Both the position numbers and the translations under genes were made by a program. Shown here one piece after another: positions 11,601-20,226 of a stretch of 64,000 bases of DNA (its first letter is position 1; each line of letters opens with the position of its first letter). This stretch comes from Nyssa sinensis (Eukaryota; Streptophyta; Magnoliopsida; Cornales; Nyssaceae), in NCBI GenBank assembly GCA_008638375.1, contig CM018038.1:28494753-28558752 (forward strand), written 5' to 3'. The notes beneath the pieces are model-generated. The model had not been told where the DNA came from, searched no databases, and saw only the letters and a program-made list of their open reading frames with translations.

Positions 11601-14600
11601 AGAGAACATATTAGTGGCATATCTTTTAAACCAAACCTAGCACAAGTAAACCATATTGAGATGAAGTATTATTCCACAATGATCTTTGAATACTGGGAGT
11701 CAATGCTACTACTGCCATTACAATAGATTAAAACATTGGCTGATACATATCAACTTTTGACCCTTCAATACTTATACACCCAGATATATCGAAGTTTCAG
11801 AAATTCACTTGTGTATTAGCTACACATATTGATATCGGTGCATACTCTCTCCCTCTCTCTCTCAAACTCTTCCAAGCGATAAATCAAGCTTCCATTTTTA
11901 AATTTCAAGATTTCACATCATCTTTTGCATTCCATTTTTTGATTTAGAGTAACAAGTGTTTGATTTTTTTTTAAAACCTATTAAATTTTGTTGTAAAATT
12001 ACTATGTTTGAGCAAATCTATATATTTGGAACATAATTCTTGTGATTTTAGTTTTGAAAAGGGTTACCAAAAAAATTGTATTTAGATTTAATAATTCTAG
12101 GTATAAAGTACCTAACTTCGTTAATATTTATTTTTAACACACTAATTCTTTTTAATATTCCTAACCTTTATTTTTTTTTATAAGCAAAAGTAATCATATA
12201 AAAGAGCACCCGAGGGAGGCGAACCCATATACAAAGGAGTGGGCTACATCAAAAAGGCCATAAACTCCCCAAAAAATCAACCAAAGAGCCTATGCTAGAA
12301 GGAAAAGCCTCTTTGGCCCAAAAGTGTAACACGTACTAAAAAAGATCTCTAACATTAGGAGGTGGCTTCTCAATTCCTTCGAAAACCCTACTATTTCTTT
12401 CCTTCCAAATGATCCATACCAAGCAAAGAGGTGCCATTTTCCACACCCTTTGAATCTCCTTTGGCATTCTATTGGCCCTCCATCCTAAAAATACATCCCA
12501 CAACGAATCTGACAGGACCAAGAATAGCCAAAAATTGAGAAGATCAAATTCCAACAGCTTCTGGCCACATCACAATAAGTGACTAACTGTTTCCTCTTTC
12601 CTCTTGCACATGCTGCATCTATTTACCAAACTAAATCCCCTTTTTTGGAGATTATCCACCGTTAAGATACCATTCCAAGCAGCTTACCAAGCAAAAACAG
12701 CAACTCTGGTAGGGACACGAGATTTCCATATCAATCTCCATAGAAATGAGTCATTTGGAATTCCAGTCAGTACCTTATAATAAGAGCTGACAGAAAAAGT
12801 CTTTCTTCTAGCCGCCCTCCAAACAATTGTATCCTCCTTATCTCTATCAACACCCATGCTGTACAATTTTTCCATCAACCGAGAAATCTCATGGATTTCC
12901 CAGTCGAGCAAATTTCTTCTAAATAAAGGATTCCAAACCAACGGCCCAGGATCCCAAGAAAACATATCAGCCACCCTACCCGAGTAGATTTCTAAGAGGA
13001 CAAATTATACAGTCTGGGAAACTCCTCTTTAAGAGTCTTCTCGCCACACCAAGTATCCGCCCAGTAATTAACTCTAGTGCCCTTGCCCACCTCAAAGCAT
13101 ATTTGCTTTGAGAAATCTGCAGCACCCTTTTGAATCACCTTCCATACACTACATCCCAGAGTGTTCAGACCCTCTTTTGACATCCAATCCCCCTCCAAGC
13201 TTCCAAATTTTGTTGCTATTATTAACCTTCAAAAAGCTTCTCCTCCTATCCCAAATCTCCACAACTACTTCCCAAGAAGAGCTTTGTTAAAAGTTCTCAA
13301 GCATTTCACACCTAATGCTCCCATTGGAATAGGAGTCTTTACTCTTTCCCAATTCACTAAGTGAAGCTTTTTAACTTCTTCACTTCCATCCCAAAGAAAT
13401 CCTCATTGGATTTTTTCAAGCTTCCTCGCCACTTTGGTAGGAATAGGATAAAGGGACATATAGTACGTTGGAAGATTCACAAGAGTGCTTTTTATAAGGG
13501 TTATTCTCCCCCTTTTTGATAAATATAACTTTTTCCGCCCCGTCAACTTCCTTTGAAAGCGCTCAATGATGGGGTCCCAAATCCCACAAGATTTCGCTGG
13601 AGCACCTAAAGGTAAACCCAAGTGCATGGCAGGTAAGCAGCCCACCTTGCATCCAAGGGTCCAAGCCAATTCTTCCAAATTCGCCACCTCCCCTACTGGA
13701 AGAATCTCGCTTTTAACCAAATTGACACCAAGACCAGATACCGCTTCAAAGCACATGAGGATGCACCTTAGAAAACAGAGATGCCTTTCCTAACCTTTAT
13801 TTAAACTACTTAAAAACAATTTTTTATTTTTTAAGTACTTACATTTTTTTATTGGTAATAATGAGGAACTCCATGGCTGGCTTGCTCCTCGAACAAGTAA
13901 ATCTCACCAACCCCCTTCCAAAACTATTTCGCACAATTTTTTATTGCGGGGAGGGTGGTCACCCCCCTTGTGCCCACAAAAATTCAAACCTGGGATGTTC
14001 GAGTTTACAGCTCGTTCCAAAGTCCTACTTACCACTGGGCCACCTAGGCAGTGGTTTAAATAATTCATTTACTAATTCAATTCACATTTTGCTTACATTC
14101 CCAAAATAACAAGTATGTCACTTTCTAAACAAGTGTTTTGGCATAAGATCTATATTCTTTACACACACACAGATTGACATATATCGGTAAGTACATGTGT
14201 ATATACATATACATACATACTTATGTTTATTATATATATTGTTGAGTGACTTCAGTCCCCACTGTAAGAAAGTTATCACATAAAAAGAAAACAATAGTAA
14301 ACCAATCAACTTTTAAAGAGGTACAGTAAAGAAAAAGGTCCACTCACTTCACCAGCACTCTCCAACTCCTCCTCTGAGCAACCAGACCATAATGAATGAG
14401 CTCTGAAAGCCGTTTCCATATTGGTAAGGAACTCCTGTACAGCGGCACTGTCCCTTTCTGGATCGGGAGCATTGTTTGAAAATGAAACAATGAAACTGCC
14501 ACAAGTAAAATGTTCCACTCAAAACCTTGCAAATGATTGCTTTATTGAGAAAATAATAATTATTGTTTTCTCATTAACAAAAAGATATTTCTAAAAAGGT

Positions 14601-15095
14601 GATGGAAAAATTAGTCTACACAGAAAAACTGACCACAATAGGCAGTGCATAAAGATTTTTTTTTATTTTCTAAATTGCAGAATATTGGATGAGGGTTATA
14701 ATGTAAAGAACAATTTTCTTTGTAGTTTTTCCTTTTTCTTCCTACAACAGAAATCTTTATATCCAATCACACATTTGATTGAATTCCTGACAATTCGGAG
14801 AGAATATAGTAGGACCAACTCAGATATTATCTATTCACTAGGGTCTTGAACTATTCCAAACGTGTGCCAACTCTGTTATATGTTTCCGTTAAAGTATAAC
14901 AACAAAATGCATATATTCAAGGAGGATCGACTAGTATAATTATACCTATAATACACAAAGAAATGGATTAAATAGGAGATGAGACCTCTTGATGGCTTTG
15001 ACGAAATCAGTGGCGGAGGGTTGTCGCATGCGCTCCAGGAAGTCATGCCACGTAAGAGGCGCCGTCGACGATCCAAACACGTCGGCGTTCTCCAT
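5295..15095 (-). CDS. VPS9A: VPS9A, Rab5 guanine-nucleotide exchange factor, exons 1-3 (partial gene)
   Basis: VPS9A activates plant Rab5 GTPases by GDP/GTP exchange on endosomes and is needed for endocytic and vacuolar traffic (family knowledge). Three coding exons are visible: exon 1 15095-14986 (ATG, then ENADVFGSSTAPLTWHDFLE), exon 2 14495-14348 (SFIVSFSNNAPDPERDSAA), exon 3 5465-5295 (GLEKYVMTKLFTRVF through NETSWL). Lengths 110, 148 and 171 nt keep frame and give 143 residues. The splice sites are AG/GTCTCA then GGCAG, GAA/GTGAGT then TACAG, and TTG/GTAAGT. These residues cover the N-terminal helical bundle and the start of the VPS9 domain; the rest of the protein (family length roughly 450-520) lies beyond position 1. 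No later exon is seen in 1-5294. Intron 2 is 8,882 bp and filled with transposons. The ATG is chosen because the conserved MEN-DVF start follows it directly. Confidence 0.93.
5635..5670. repeat. C21-A15 homopolymer junction
   Basis: Twenty-one C residues are followed directly by fifteen A residues inside VPS9A intron 2. On the minus strand this is T15 then G21. The run gives a spurious glycine-rich reading on the minus strand. Exact length is likely to be unreliable in sequencing. Confidence 0.85.
5735..6260. repeat. Possible degraded MITE with GGACACG-rich ends
   Basis: The left part (5735-5835) is dense in GGACACG/CGGACA motifs. The right part (6050-6125) has the complementary CGTGTCCG and TGTCCG motifs, with AT-rich DNA between. 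That arrangement suggests a degraded inverted-repeat element in VPS9A intron 2. I could not define exact ends or a target duplication, so this is tentative. Confidence 0.35.
6834..7717. mobile_element. hAT-type MITE (884 bp) with 8-bp target duplication
   Basis: The ends are inverted: CAAGGATCAAAATTCCGTTTC on the left and the complement of CAAGGATTAAAATTTCGTTTC on the right. Both ends are flanked by CTCATACT (6826-6833 and 7718-7725). An 8-bp target duplication and termini starting CAAGG fit the hAT superfamily. The interior is AT-rich with GTTTC/GAAAC-rich subterminal regions and has no transposase. It lies in VPS9A intron 2. Confidence 0.85.
7726..8474. other. VPS9A intron 2 sequence, no gene seen
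   Basis: AT-rich intron DNA between the hAT MITE and a SINE. I see no coding similarity, repeat or structured element here. Confidence 0.5.
8489..8610 (+). mobile_element. tRNA-derived SINE, about 120 bp
   Basis: A box A-like TTGGCTAGTATC (about 8503) and a box B-like GGTTCAAGTCT (about 8543) are followed by a GTGTGTG stretch and an A run at 8598-8607. The unit is flanked by GAAATCTAAACACC (8475-8488) and GAAATTTAAACACC (8611-8624), a 14-bp target duplication with one mismatch. This is the structure of an RNA polymerase III-derived SINE. It lies antisense to VPS9A in intron 2. Confidence 0.75.
8877..9076 (-). mobile_element. SINE, minus strand, 14-bp target duplication
   Basis: On the minus strand this 200-bp unit begins with GTAGCTTTGTGGCAAACC (box A-like) and has GTTTGAAGCCC (box B-like). 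Its GC-rich body ends with the GTGGGATTAGTCGGGG type of tail seen in plant SINEs. Perfect 14-bp copies of CCTTCATCCCTTTT flank it at 8863-8876 and 9077-9090. It lies in VPS9A intron 2. Confidence 0.75.
9091..9657. other. VPS9A intron 2 sequence, no gene seen
   Basis: AT-rich intron DNA with T-runs near 9465. Nothing recognisable on either strand. Confidence 0.5.
9748..9950 (-). pseudogene. Unrecognised coding-like fragment in VPS9A intron 2
   Basis: On the minus strand one frame reads IIVDDHVIAISLTSDC, then KIDTTHLSWLMVMLSDAEH, then KKRDKLGISNGAFLRPRV. The composition is like a real globular protein and unlike the lysine/isoleucine-rich noise around it. A TGA interrupts the frame just upstream (near 9938), and beyond CCTCGT/GTAATT the reading turns into low-complexity sequence, so that junction could be an old splice donor. 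I do not recognise the protein. It could be a captured or retroposed exon fragment, or chance. Confidence 0.35.
9951..10429. other. VPS9A intron 2 sequence, no gene seen
   Basis: Moderately AT-rich intronic DNA. No coding similarity or repeat structure found. Confidence 0.45.
10430..10855 (-). mobile_element. L1 LINE 3' fragment (zinc-binding RVT domain)
   Basis: The minus strand encodes KVSFFVWLAVMDSNLMLDN and, after a frameshift, the zinc-binding core (SSNHLLLHCMVARDIWAMF). This is the C-terminal zf-RVT region of a plant L1 ORF2. The 3' untranslated part follows down to about 10430. The piece is 5'-truncated and frameshifted, in the same orientation as VPS9A. Confidence 0.8.
11013..11165. 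repeat. Direct repeat, two copies of about 70 bp
   Basis: A unit containing TATGTCACTTTTACAAGC and GGTAGGTATTTTTACAATTA occurs twice with a 70-bp spacing (for example at 11033 and 11103). It lies in VPS9A intron 2 and has no coding content. Confidence 0.75.
11315..11510 (-). mobile_element. SINE-like element, minus strand
   Basis: On the minus strand the sequence has GAGTTGGGAAGTGGCTTGGG (box A-like region) and AGGTCTTAGGTTCAATTTTT (box B-like). It then has a GC-richer body ending in GTGGCTAGTAGGGTGTTGC. The layout matches a tRNA-headed plant SINE, but I could not define a target duplication. Confidence 0.5.
11558..11604. repeat. G17 run and (GA)n microsatellite
   Basis: Seventeen G residues are followed by AGAGATT and about a dozen GA dinucleotides, in VPS9A intron 2. 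On the minus strand this is a polypyrimidine tract. Confidence 0.9.
11605..12157. other. VPS9A intron 2 sequence, no gene seen
   Basis: AT-rich intron sequence, including a short CT-rich stretch near 11845-11865. Nothing recognisable. Confidence 0.5.
12174..13786 (-). mobile_element. 5'-truncated L1 LINE with exact 16-bp target duplication
   Basis: The minus strand carries the end of an L1 ORF2. RT thumb/connection is at 13756-13403 (LGLPLGAPAKSCGIWDPII), a linker at 13198-12992 (GTRVNYWADTWCGEKTLKEE), zf-RVT lead-in at 12974-12684 (WRAARRKTFSVSSYYKVL), and the C-terminal MAPLCLVWIIWKERNSRVF near 12440. The A-tail appears as a T run at 12171-12179. TTCCTAACCTTTATTT flanks both sides (12158-12173 and 13787-13802). 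Ends are therefore certain: a 1.6-kb insertion in VPS9A intron 2, in gene orientation. Frameshifts make it dead. It is the same family as the LINE at 1-3946. Confidence 0.93.
13850..14053 (-). mobile_element. tRNA-derived SINE, minus strand
   Basis: On the minus strand the 5' end reads CTAGGTGGCCCAGTGGTAAG, a clear box A. It is followed by CCAGGTTTGAATTTTTGTGG, a box B-like site about 50 nt later, and a GC-rich body. The 3' end is ATTATTACCAATAAAAAAATG. Head and tail match a plant SINE in VPS9A intron 2. No convincing target duplication was seen. Confidence 0.7.
14160..14240. repeat. CA/TA-rich microsatellite cluster
   Basis: Short ACACAC, ATACAT and TATATA tracts lie about 100 bp downstream of VPS9A exon 2 (minus strand), within intron 2. 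Confidence 0.7.
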
Positions 15096-15540
15096 TCTCC
15101 GCCGGCAATTACTGAAAATCGAGCTTTCGGGAAATCGCTGGTCCGATCAGATCGGCAAAGCAACGGGCGGCATTGATGAGAGAGAAAATTATCCACAGTA
15201 GAGAGAGAGTGTAGCAAAGAAAGACCAACTGAGCTTGAACGGAAGAGGACGAAAAAGCAAACGTGAAAAGGAGCCTAAGGATGGTCCTGTTTTGAACGGG
15301 GTCAGTTGCTAAGGTCTACGATTCCTTGCAACGGAGTCCAGCCTGACAGATTCGTCGCTGTAACTTCCCCCCTCTCTCAGGACTTACATATTGATTTTTT
15401 TATTTTTTTATTTTTGTTAAGTAAGTGGTGTTCCAATTTTACTAATTAGCAGTAGATGATAATTTAACCGTCAGGAATTCACAACTCCACCTTTAATGGA
15501 AATAAGTTTGAAAAAAATATTTTTTTCGCTCTATTAGTAT
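15096..15540 (-). promoter_or_regulatory. VPS9A 5' leader and upstream region
   Basis: The minus-strand sequence above the VPS9A ATG is GC-richer than its surroundings up to about 15370, as expected of a leader and proximal promoter. A short CT-rich stretch (minus strand) lies at about 15176-15212. I see no certain TATA box, and the transcription start cannot be fixed from sequence. Confidence 0.4.
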
Positions 15541-15655
15541 ATAAAATAAAATAATAAAATAATTTTATATAACATCAACTCTATTATATATAATAAAATA
15601 ATTTTATATAACATCAACTCTATTATATAAAATAAAATAATTTTATATAATATAA
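15541..15655. repeat. 38-bp tandem repeat upstream of VPS9A
   Basis: A unit including AAAATAATTTTATATAACAT followed by CAACTCTATTATAT is repeated with a 38-bp period, about 2.7 times. It sits about 450 bp upstream of the VPS9A start codon. Confidence 0.8.
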
Positions 15656-15845
15656 TCAATATTTATAATGATATTTTTTAAAGTTAATCAGCTTTCGGTC
15701 CTTAAACAAATTGTTATATTATTATGAAATTTGTAAATATTTTTAATTTAAGGTGAAGGATTTGATTGTTTTTATTTTTTAGCTCAAATCCATACCCGAC
15801 GATACGTTACGTGTAATTTTTTTGATAATGACACTAATACCTTAA

Positions 15846-17093
15846 GGCTACGTTTGGTACGCAGGAATGGAATAGAATAGAAATGGAATAACATCAGGAA
15901 TGGAATAGAGTAGGAATGGAATGGGAATAATTATTCCATTCTTTTGTTTGGCTGAATACCTAGTAATGGAATGATAATTTCATTCCTGTGTTTGGTTTGA
16001 ACCATCAAATTGTTGGAATGGAATGAGAATAATTAATTTTATGATAAATAATTAATAATTATATTACTGAATAATTAATATTTTTTAAAAATATATCTTT
16101 TATAATATTAATTATTAAAAAATTAAAATAATTATACATATATTTATATATATCCTATTTATAATATTTTTGGCAAATATATTCTAATTTTATTTTAATT
16201 AATTAATAAATTTTTAAGAAATATAATTAGTTTTATGATAAATAATTAATAATTATATTACTTAATAATTAATATTTTTTAAAAATATATATTTTATAAT
16301 ATTAATTATTAAAAAATAAAATAATTATACATATATTTATATATATCCTATTTATAATATTTTTGGCAAATATATTTCTAATTTTATTTAAATTAATTAA
16401 TAAATTTTTAAGAAATATAATTAGTTTTATGATAAATAATTAATAATTATATTACTGAATAATTAATATTTTTTAAAAATATATCTTTTATAATATTAAT
16501 TATTAAAAAATTAAAATAATTATACATATATTTATATATATCCTATTTATAATATTTTTGACAAATATATTTCTGATTTTATTTAAATTAATTAATAAAT
16601 TTTTAAGAAATATAATTAGTTTTATGATAAATAATTAATAATTATATTACTTAATAATTAATATTTTTTAAAAATATATCTTTTATAATATTAATTATTA
16701 AAAAATTAAAATAATTATACATATATTTAATTATCCTAATAAATTTTGGCAATATATTGTAATTTTTTTAAATTAGAGTTAAATATATTTAATTCATCAT
16801 GTATAAAATATTTTTTATTAAAAAGTAAGAAATTTTATTATTATTATAATAATAATAATTTTCATCTACAAGATTATTATTATTAAAGTGACTGTACTTG
16901 TGGTCGTGAGCTGTAAGATGAATGGCCATTTTAGAAGAATGACCATTCCTAGTTTGTCAAGGATGGCCATTCTGTGCTAAGTGGAATGGTCATTCGAACG
17001 GATGGCATTCCAACATGTTTAAGCATTCAACGTAGGAAGAATGAGAACAGATGCTCATTCAATTCCTACCTCTTCCTGCGTACCAAAGGGACC
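15846..17093. mobile_element. Harbinger-type MITE (1,248 bp) with TAA target duplication
   Basis: Left terminus is GGCTACGTTTGGTACGCAGG. The right terminus is the complement of GGTCCCTTTGGTACGCAGGA. TAA flanks both ends (15843-15845 and 17094-17096). GG termini with a 3-bp TAA duplication fit PIF/Harbinger. Subterminal arms are rich in GGAATGGAAT and ATTCCATTC motifs. The centre holds about 3.6 copies of an AT-rich 194-195-bp tandem repeat (separate entry). No transposase is present. A second member of this family starts at 63890. Confidence 0.85.
16037..16740. repeat. 194-195-bp tandem repeat inside the MITE
   Basis: The start of the unit, TTTTATGATAAATAATTAAT, recurs at 16037, 16231, 16425 and 16620. 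The periods are 194, 194 and 195 bp. The last copy degrades after about 16725. Copies are nearly identical, so amplification occurred within the element. Confidence 0.92.
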
Positions 17094-17599
17094 TAATAGA
17101 ACTCGTCCAAAATAGAAACCCCCAAATAACACATCAGTTATAGGAAACCCTCAAATTAATAAAACCCTCACGCAGCTCTCTTTTCTTTGTTGAAATTCGC
17201 AATCTTTCATTGTTGATCCAGTAAAGATGAATAAAATTCTCACTCAACCACTTATTTCTCTTCTCTCTCTCTCTCGTTCTTCTATATCTCAGCACACCAA
17301 TTATCCCTTTAACTTTTTTCAAAACCAATTGCCACCACCAACTACATCTACAAACAATTTATTGTAATTTTCAACAAATTGATGAGTAGTTTAATATATA
17401 TAGAGAGATGGAGAAAAATAAAATTCTTGTTGATTATAATTAAGTTTGCAATGACGATTGAAGAGTTGTTCTATGGTGTGCCGAAGATGGCAATGGTGGT
17501 GGTTCTCTGTGATGGCTTGGAGGTGATAGAGGATGATTTCTATGGTGGCAGTGAGATGTTGAGGTTAAACTAGAGAAGTAAGTTTGATTGTTTTGTGAA

Positions 17600-18520
17600 A
17601 TTCTACCTTGGTCTCGTGTAATGTAAAATTTACATCTCTTCCTTTCACTCTCTAATTGATTTTTTTTTTTTACTTTCTTTTGAGTGGCAAGGCCCATTTT
17701 GTTAACCTACTTGCAATCTAAGCCCCTTCTTCCAATTATAATTTGTGTTAAAGTGTGTTTAGTTATAAAGCAACGCAATGATAAAATTTTACCTTTTCAC
17801 TTCTCTTTCCCTTTCACTCTCTTATCGATTATTTTTCACTTTTTTTAGCAATCTAGTCCATCTTGTCAGTCTCCTTACAATCTAAGTTACTCATTCTAAT
17901 TATAATTTGTGTTAAAGTGTGTTTATTCCAATTATAATTTCACACTCTCACTACTTTTATGTCTAAAATAATTTTTTTTTTGTTGTAATTTTTACTACTT
18001 TAAAATATTCTTTTTGACAAGTAGCGCAAGCATAAAATTTTACACTCTTATAATTTGTGTTAAAATGTGTTTATTCATAAAAGTGCAAAGGTAAAATTTT
18101 ACCTTTTCACTATTCTCTCCATTTCACTCTCTCACTGATTCTTTTTCACTTTTTTATAAAATAGTGAATCCCATCTTGTCAGGCTCCTTTCAATCTAAGT
18201 CACTCATTCAAATTATAATTTATGTTAAAGTGTGTTTATTCCAATTATAATTTCACACTCTAACTACTTTTATATCTAAACTGATTTTTTGTTGTTGTAA
18301 TTTTTATTACTTTAAAAGGATTTTTTTAACACACAACACAAGTATAAAATTTCACACTCTCATTGTTTTATGTCTAAACGGATTTTTTTTTTTTTTTTTG
18401 TAATTTTTACTACTTTAAAATATTCCTTTTAACAAGCAGCACAACTGTAAAATTTCACACTCTCACTGCTTTAATGTCTGAACTGATTTTTTGTTATTAT
18501 AATTTTTACTACTTTATAAG
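17600..18520. repeat. Degenerate higher-order direct repeats
   Basis: Two modules recur. One is AATTATAATTTGTGTTAAAG plus TGTGTTTAT (near 17737, 17900, 18052, 18216). The other is TTGTAATTTTTACTACTTTA followed by a variable AAAATATTC and TTTCACACTCTCAC (near 17980, 18295, 18400, 18495). Copies differ by substitutions and length, so this is an old intergenic repeat array without coding potential. Confidence 0.6.
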
Positions 18521-19889
18521 ACTTGTTTTGACATTCAAAATACAACTCAAAAAAATAAATAAAACTGGTAACAAGCAAGAAATTCATAGGAAAGTTAAAA
18601 ATTTCATTACCATCTTTATAAATGTGAAATTTTACAATTTGAGAAGCACTTTTTTTCCTTCAAAATTTCATATTACATATAGATCTTGTTTTATAGATCT
18701 CAAATTTTAGACTCCAAATATATAAATTTTATTGAAAACAGATTCTATATACTTTGAGTTATTGAATTTTAAAATTTTAAAACGCTTCGAGAAAGTTGGC
18801 AGAAGTCACACACATTTAATTTCATTATTTTTAGAGAAAAATACTAAAGGGCATTTTTATCTAATAAAAGATGGTGAACTTGATTAGGTAATTAAATTTG
18901 AACTTGGACTTTGTTGATAATTTTATTACTTTTATGGACCTAAGGTTGAACGGCCCTATTTTTTAATCACTCATTAAAAATTTATATAAACTTGATAAAC
19001 TATATGTTTGAAAAAGAAAGTAATATCATTCTAATACTCTATTAACATGCATATTTCTTATTTTAACACATCTAGTGCTTTATTTAAAATGCTTTTAATT
19101 ATAATTAATTTAATAAAATAAGTAAATAAATAAAAGTTTAAAAATAAATGGAGATCCCGATGGGAACCCACCCCCGCTTATTACGGGGTTTAAACAAGTT
19201 TGAGGAGAAAAAATAATTTCACAAGGGCAGGGGTTGGGATGGGGTGCCCCCACCCCAAACCCACCCCGTTGCCATCCCTATTAACTCGATGCTCATGAGT
19301 TAGTCTAAAAATTCAATGAGCCGTAATCAAGGTAGCTTAAACTCCATACCTCCAAATTTATGATACATTCTTCAAGCTAACTCGATCATCATTCAGACTC
19401 AACTTACATATTCTTTGAGTGCAAAATAAAATGATTAAAACTATTTTTAAAAAATCTAGGCAAGGATAGATTTTTAAAAATTGTTTTTTAGTCTTAAAAA
19501 ATAAAATACCAAATAAAAAAAGTAAAACATTTTTGAAAATTATTTTTTAAAAAAAATTAAAATAGAAACTACTAAAAATAATTTTTCAAGTTCTAAAAGA
19601 GTAAAATTTATTAAAAAATATGATTCAAAAACACATATATCTTTAAATTTTTGTTACTATTTTTAAAAAGTTAAAATTAAAAATAAAAATGTATCTAAAC
19701 AAATCTTAACAAATGGCCTCTAAGTGCTATTATCGGGAGTAGAGCCTTACCCACCTATTGAAGGATGCTCAAATAAACTAGGGATTCAGTGTTTTTTTTT
19801 ATTCACTCTAAAAGTGTTGTTATGTAAGAACAATTTCAACTATACTACCCGAATTCTCCCCTTATTTTGGCTAAATTGGTTACAAAGTT
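18521..19889. other. Intergenic AT-rich sequence, no gene seen
   Basis: Strongly AT-rich. The only compositional island is at about 19150-19280 (CCCACCCCCGCTTATTACGG to CCACCCCGTTGCCATCCC), which resembles a fragment of a dispersed repeat. No genes. Confidence 0.5.
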
Positions 19890-20226
19890 AATTTAAGGAT
19901 TCACTTTTGAAAGGACTATTCCAATCATACGTCTCTATTTTAGCTAACTTTGAATTTTTTTTTTTATTTTTGAAATTTAAACATTTACAAATTGAATTTA
20001 TTTCAATGACTACTTTTTAATGGGTTTTTTTCAATGTCATTTTTTAATGGTTATTTTCTAACGACCATCTTTTTAATGGCTAGCTTTTAACTGGTCATTT
20101 TTTTAACAATCACTTAATGAAATAACTTGATGCCATATCTATAAATAAGCTCAATTCTTTTCCTTTTTGCATTCATCTCAATTCCATTTTTTCACTAACT
20201 TATAATATTACATATGGCTTGTAATT
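19890..20226 (+). mobile_element. Harbinger element, 5' part up to the transposase start codon
   Basis: This region has the low-complexity leader of a plant Harbinger element: repeated AATGGCTACTTTTTAATGG-like phrases, then CTATAAATAAGCTCAATTC, a likely TATA region at about 20141. It ends with ATGGCTTG at 20215, the transposase initiation codon. The gene is interrupted immediately afterwards by the LTR inserted at 20227 and resumes at 23044. The outer terminal inverted repeat was not pinned down. Confidence 0.6.
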
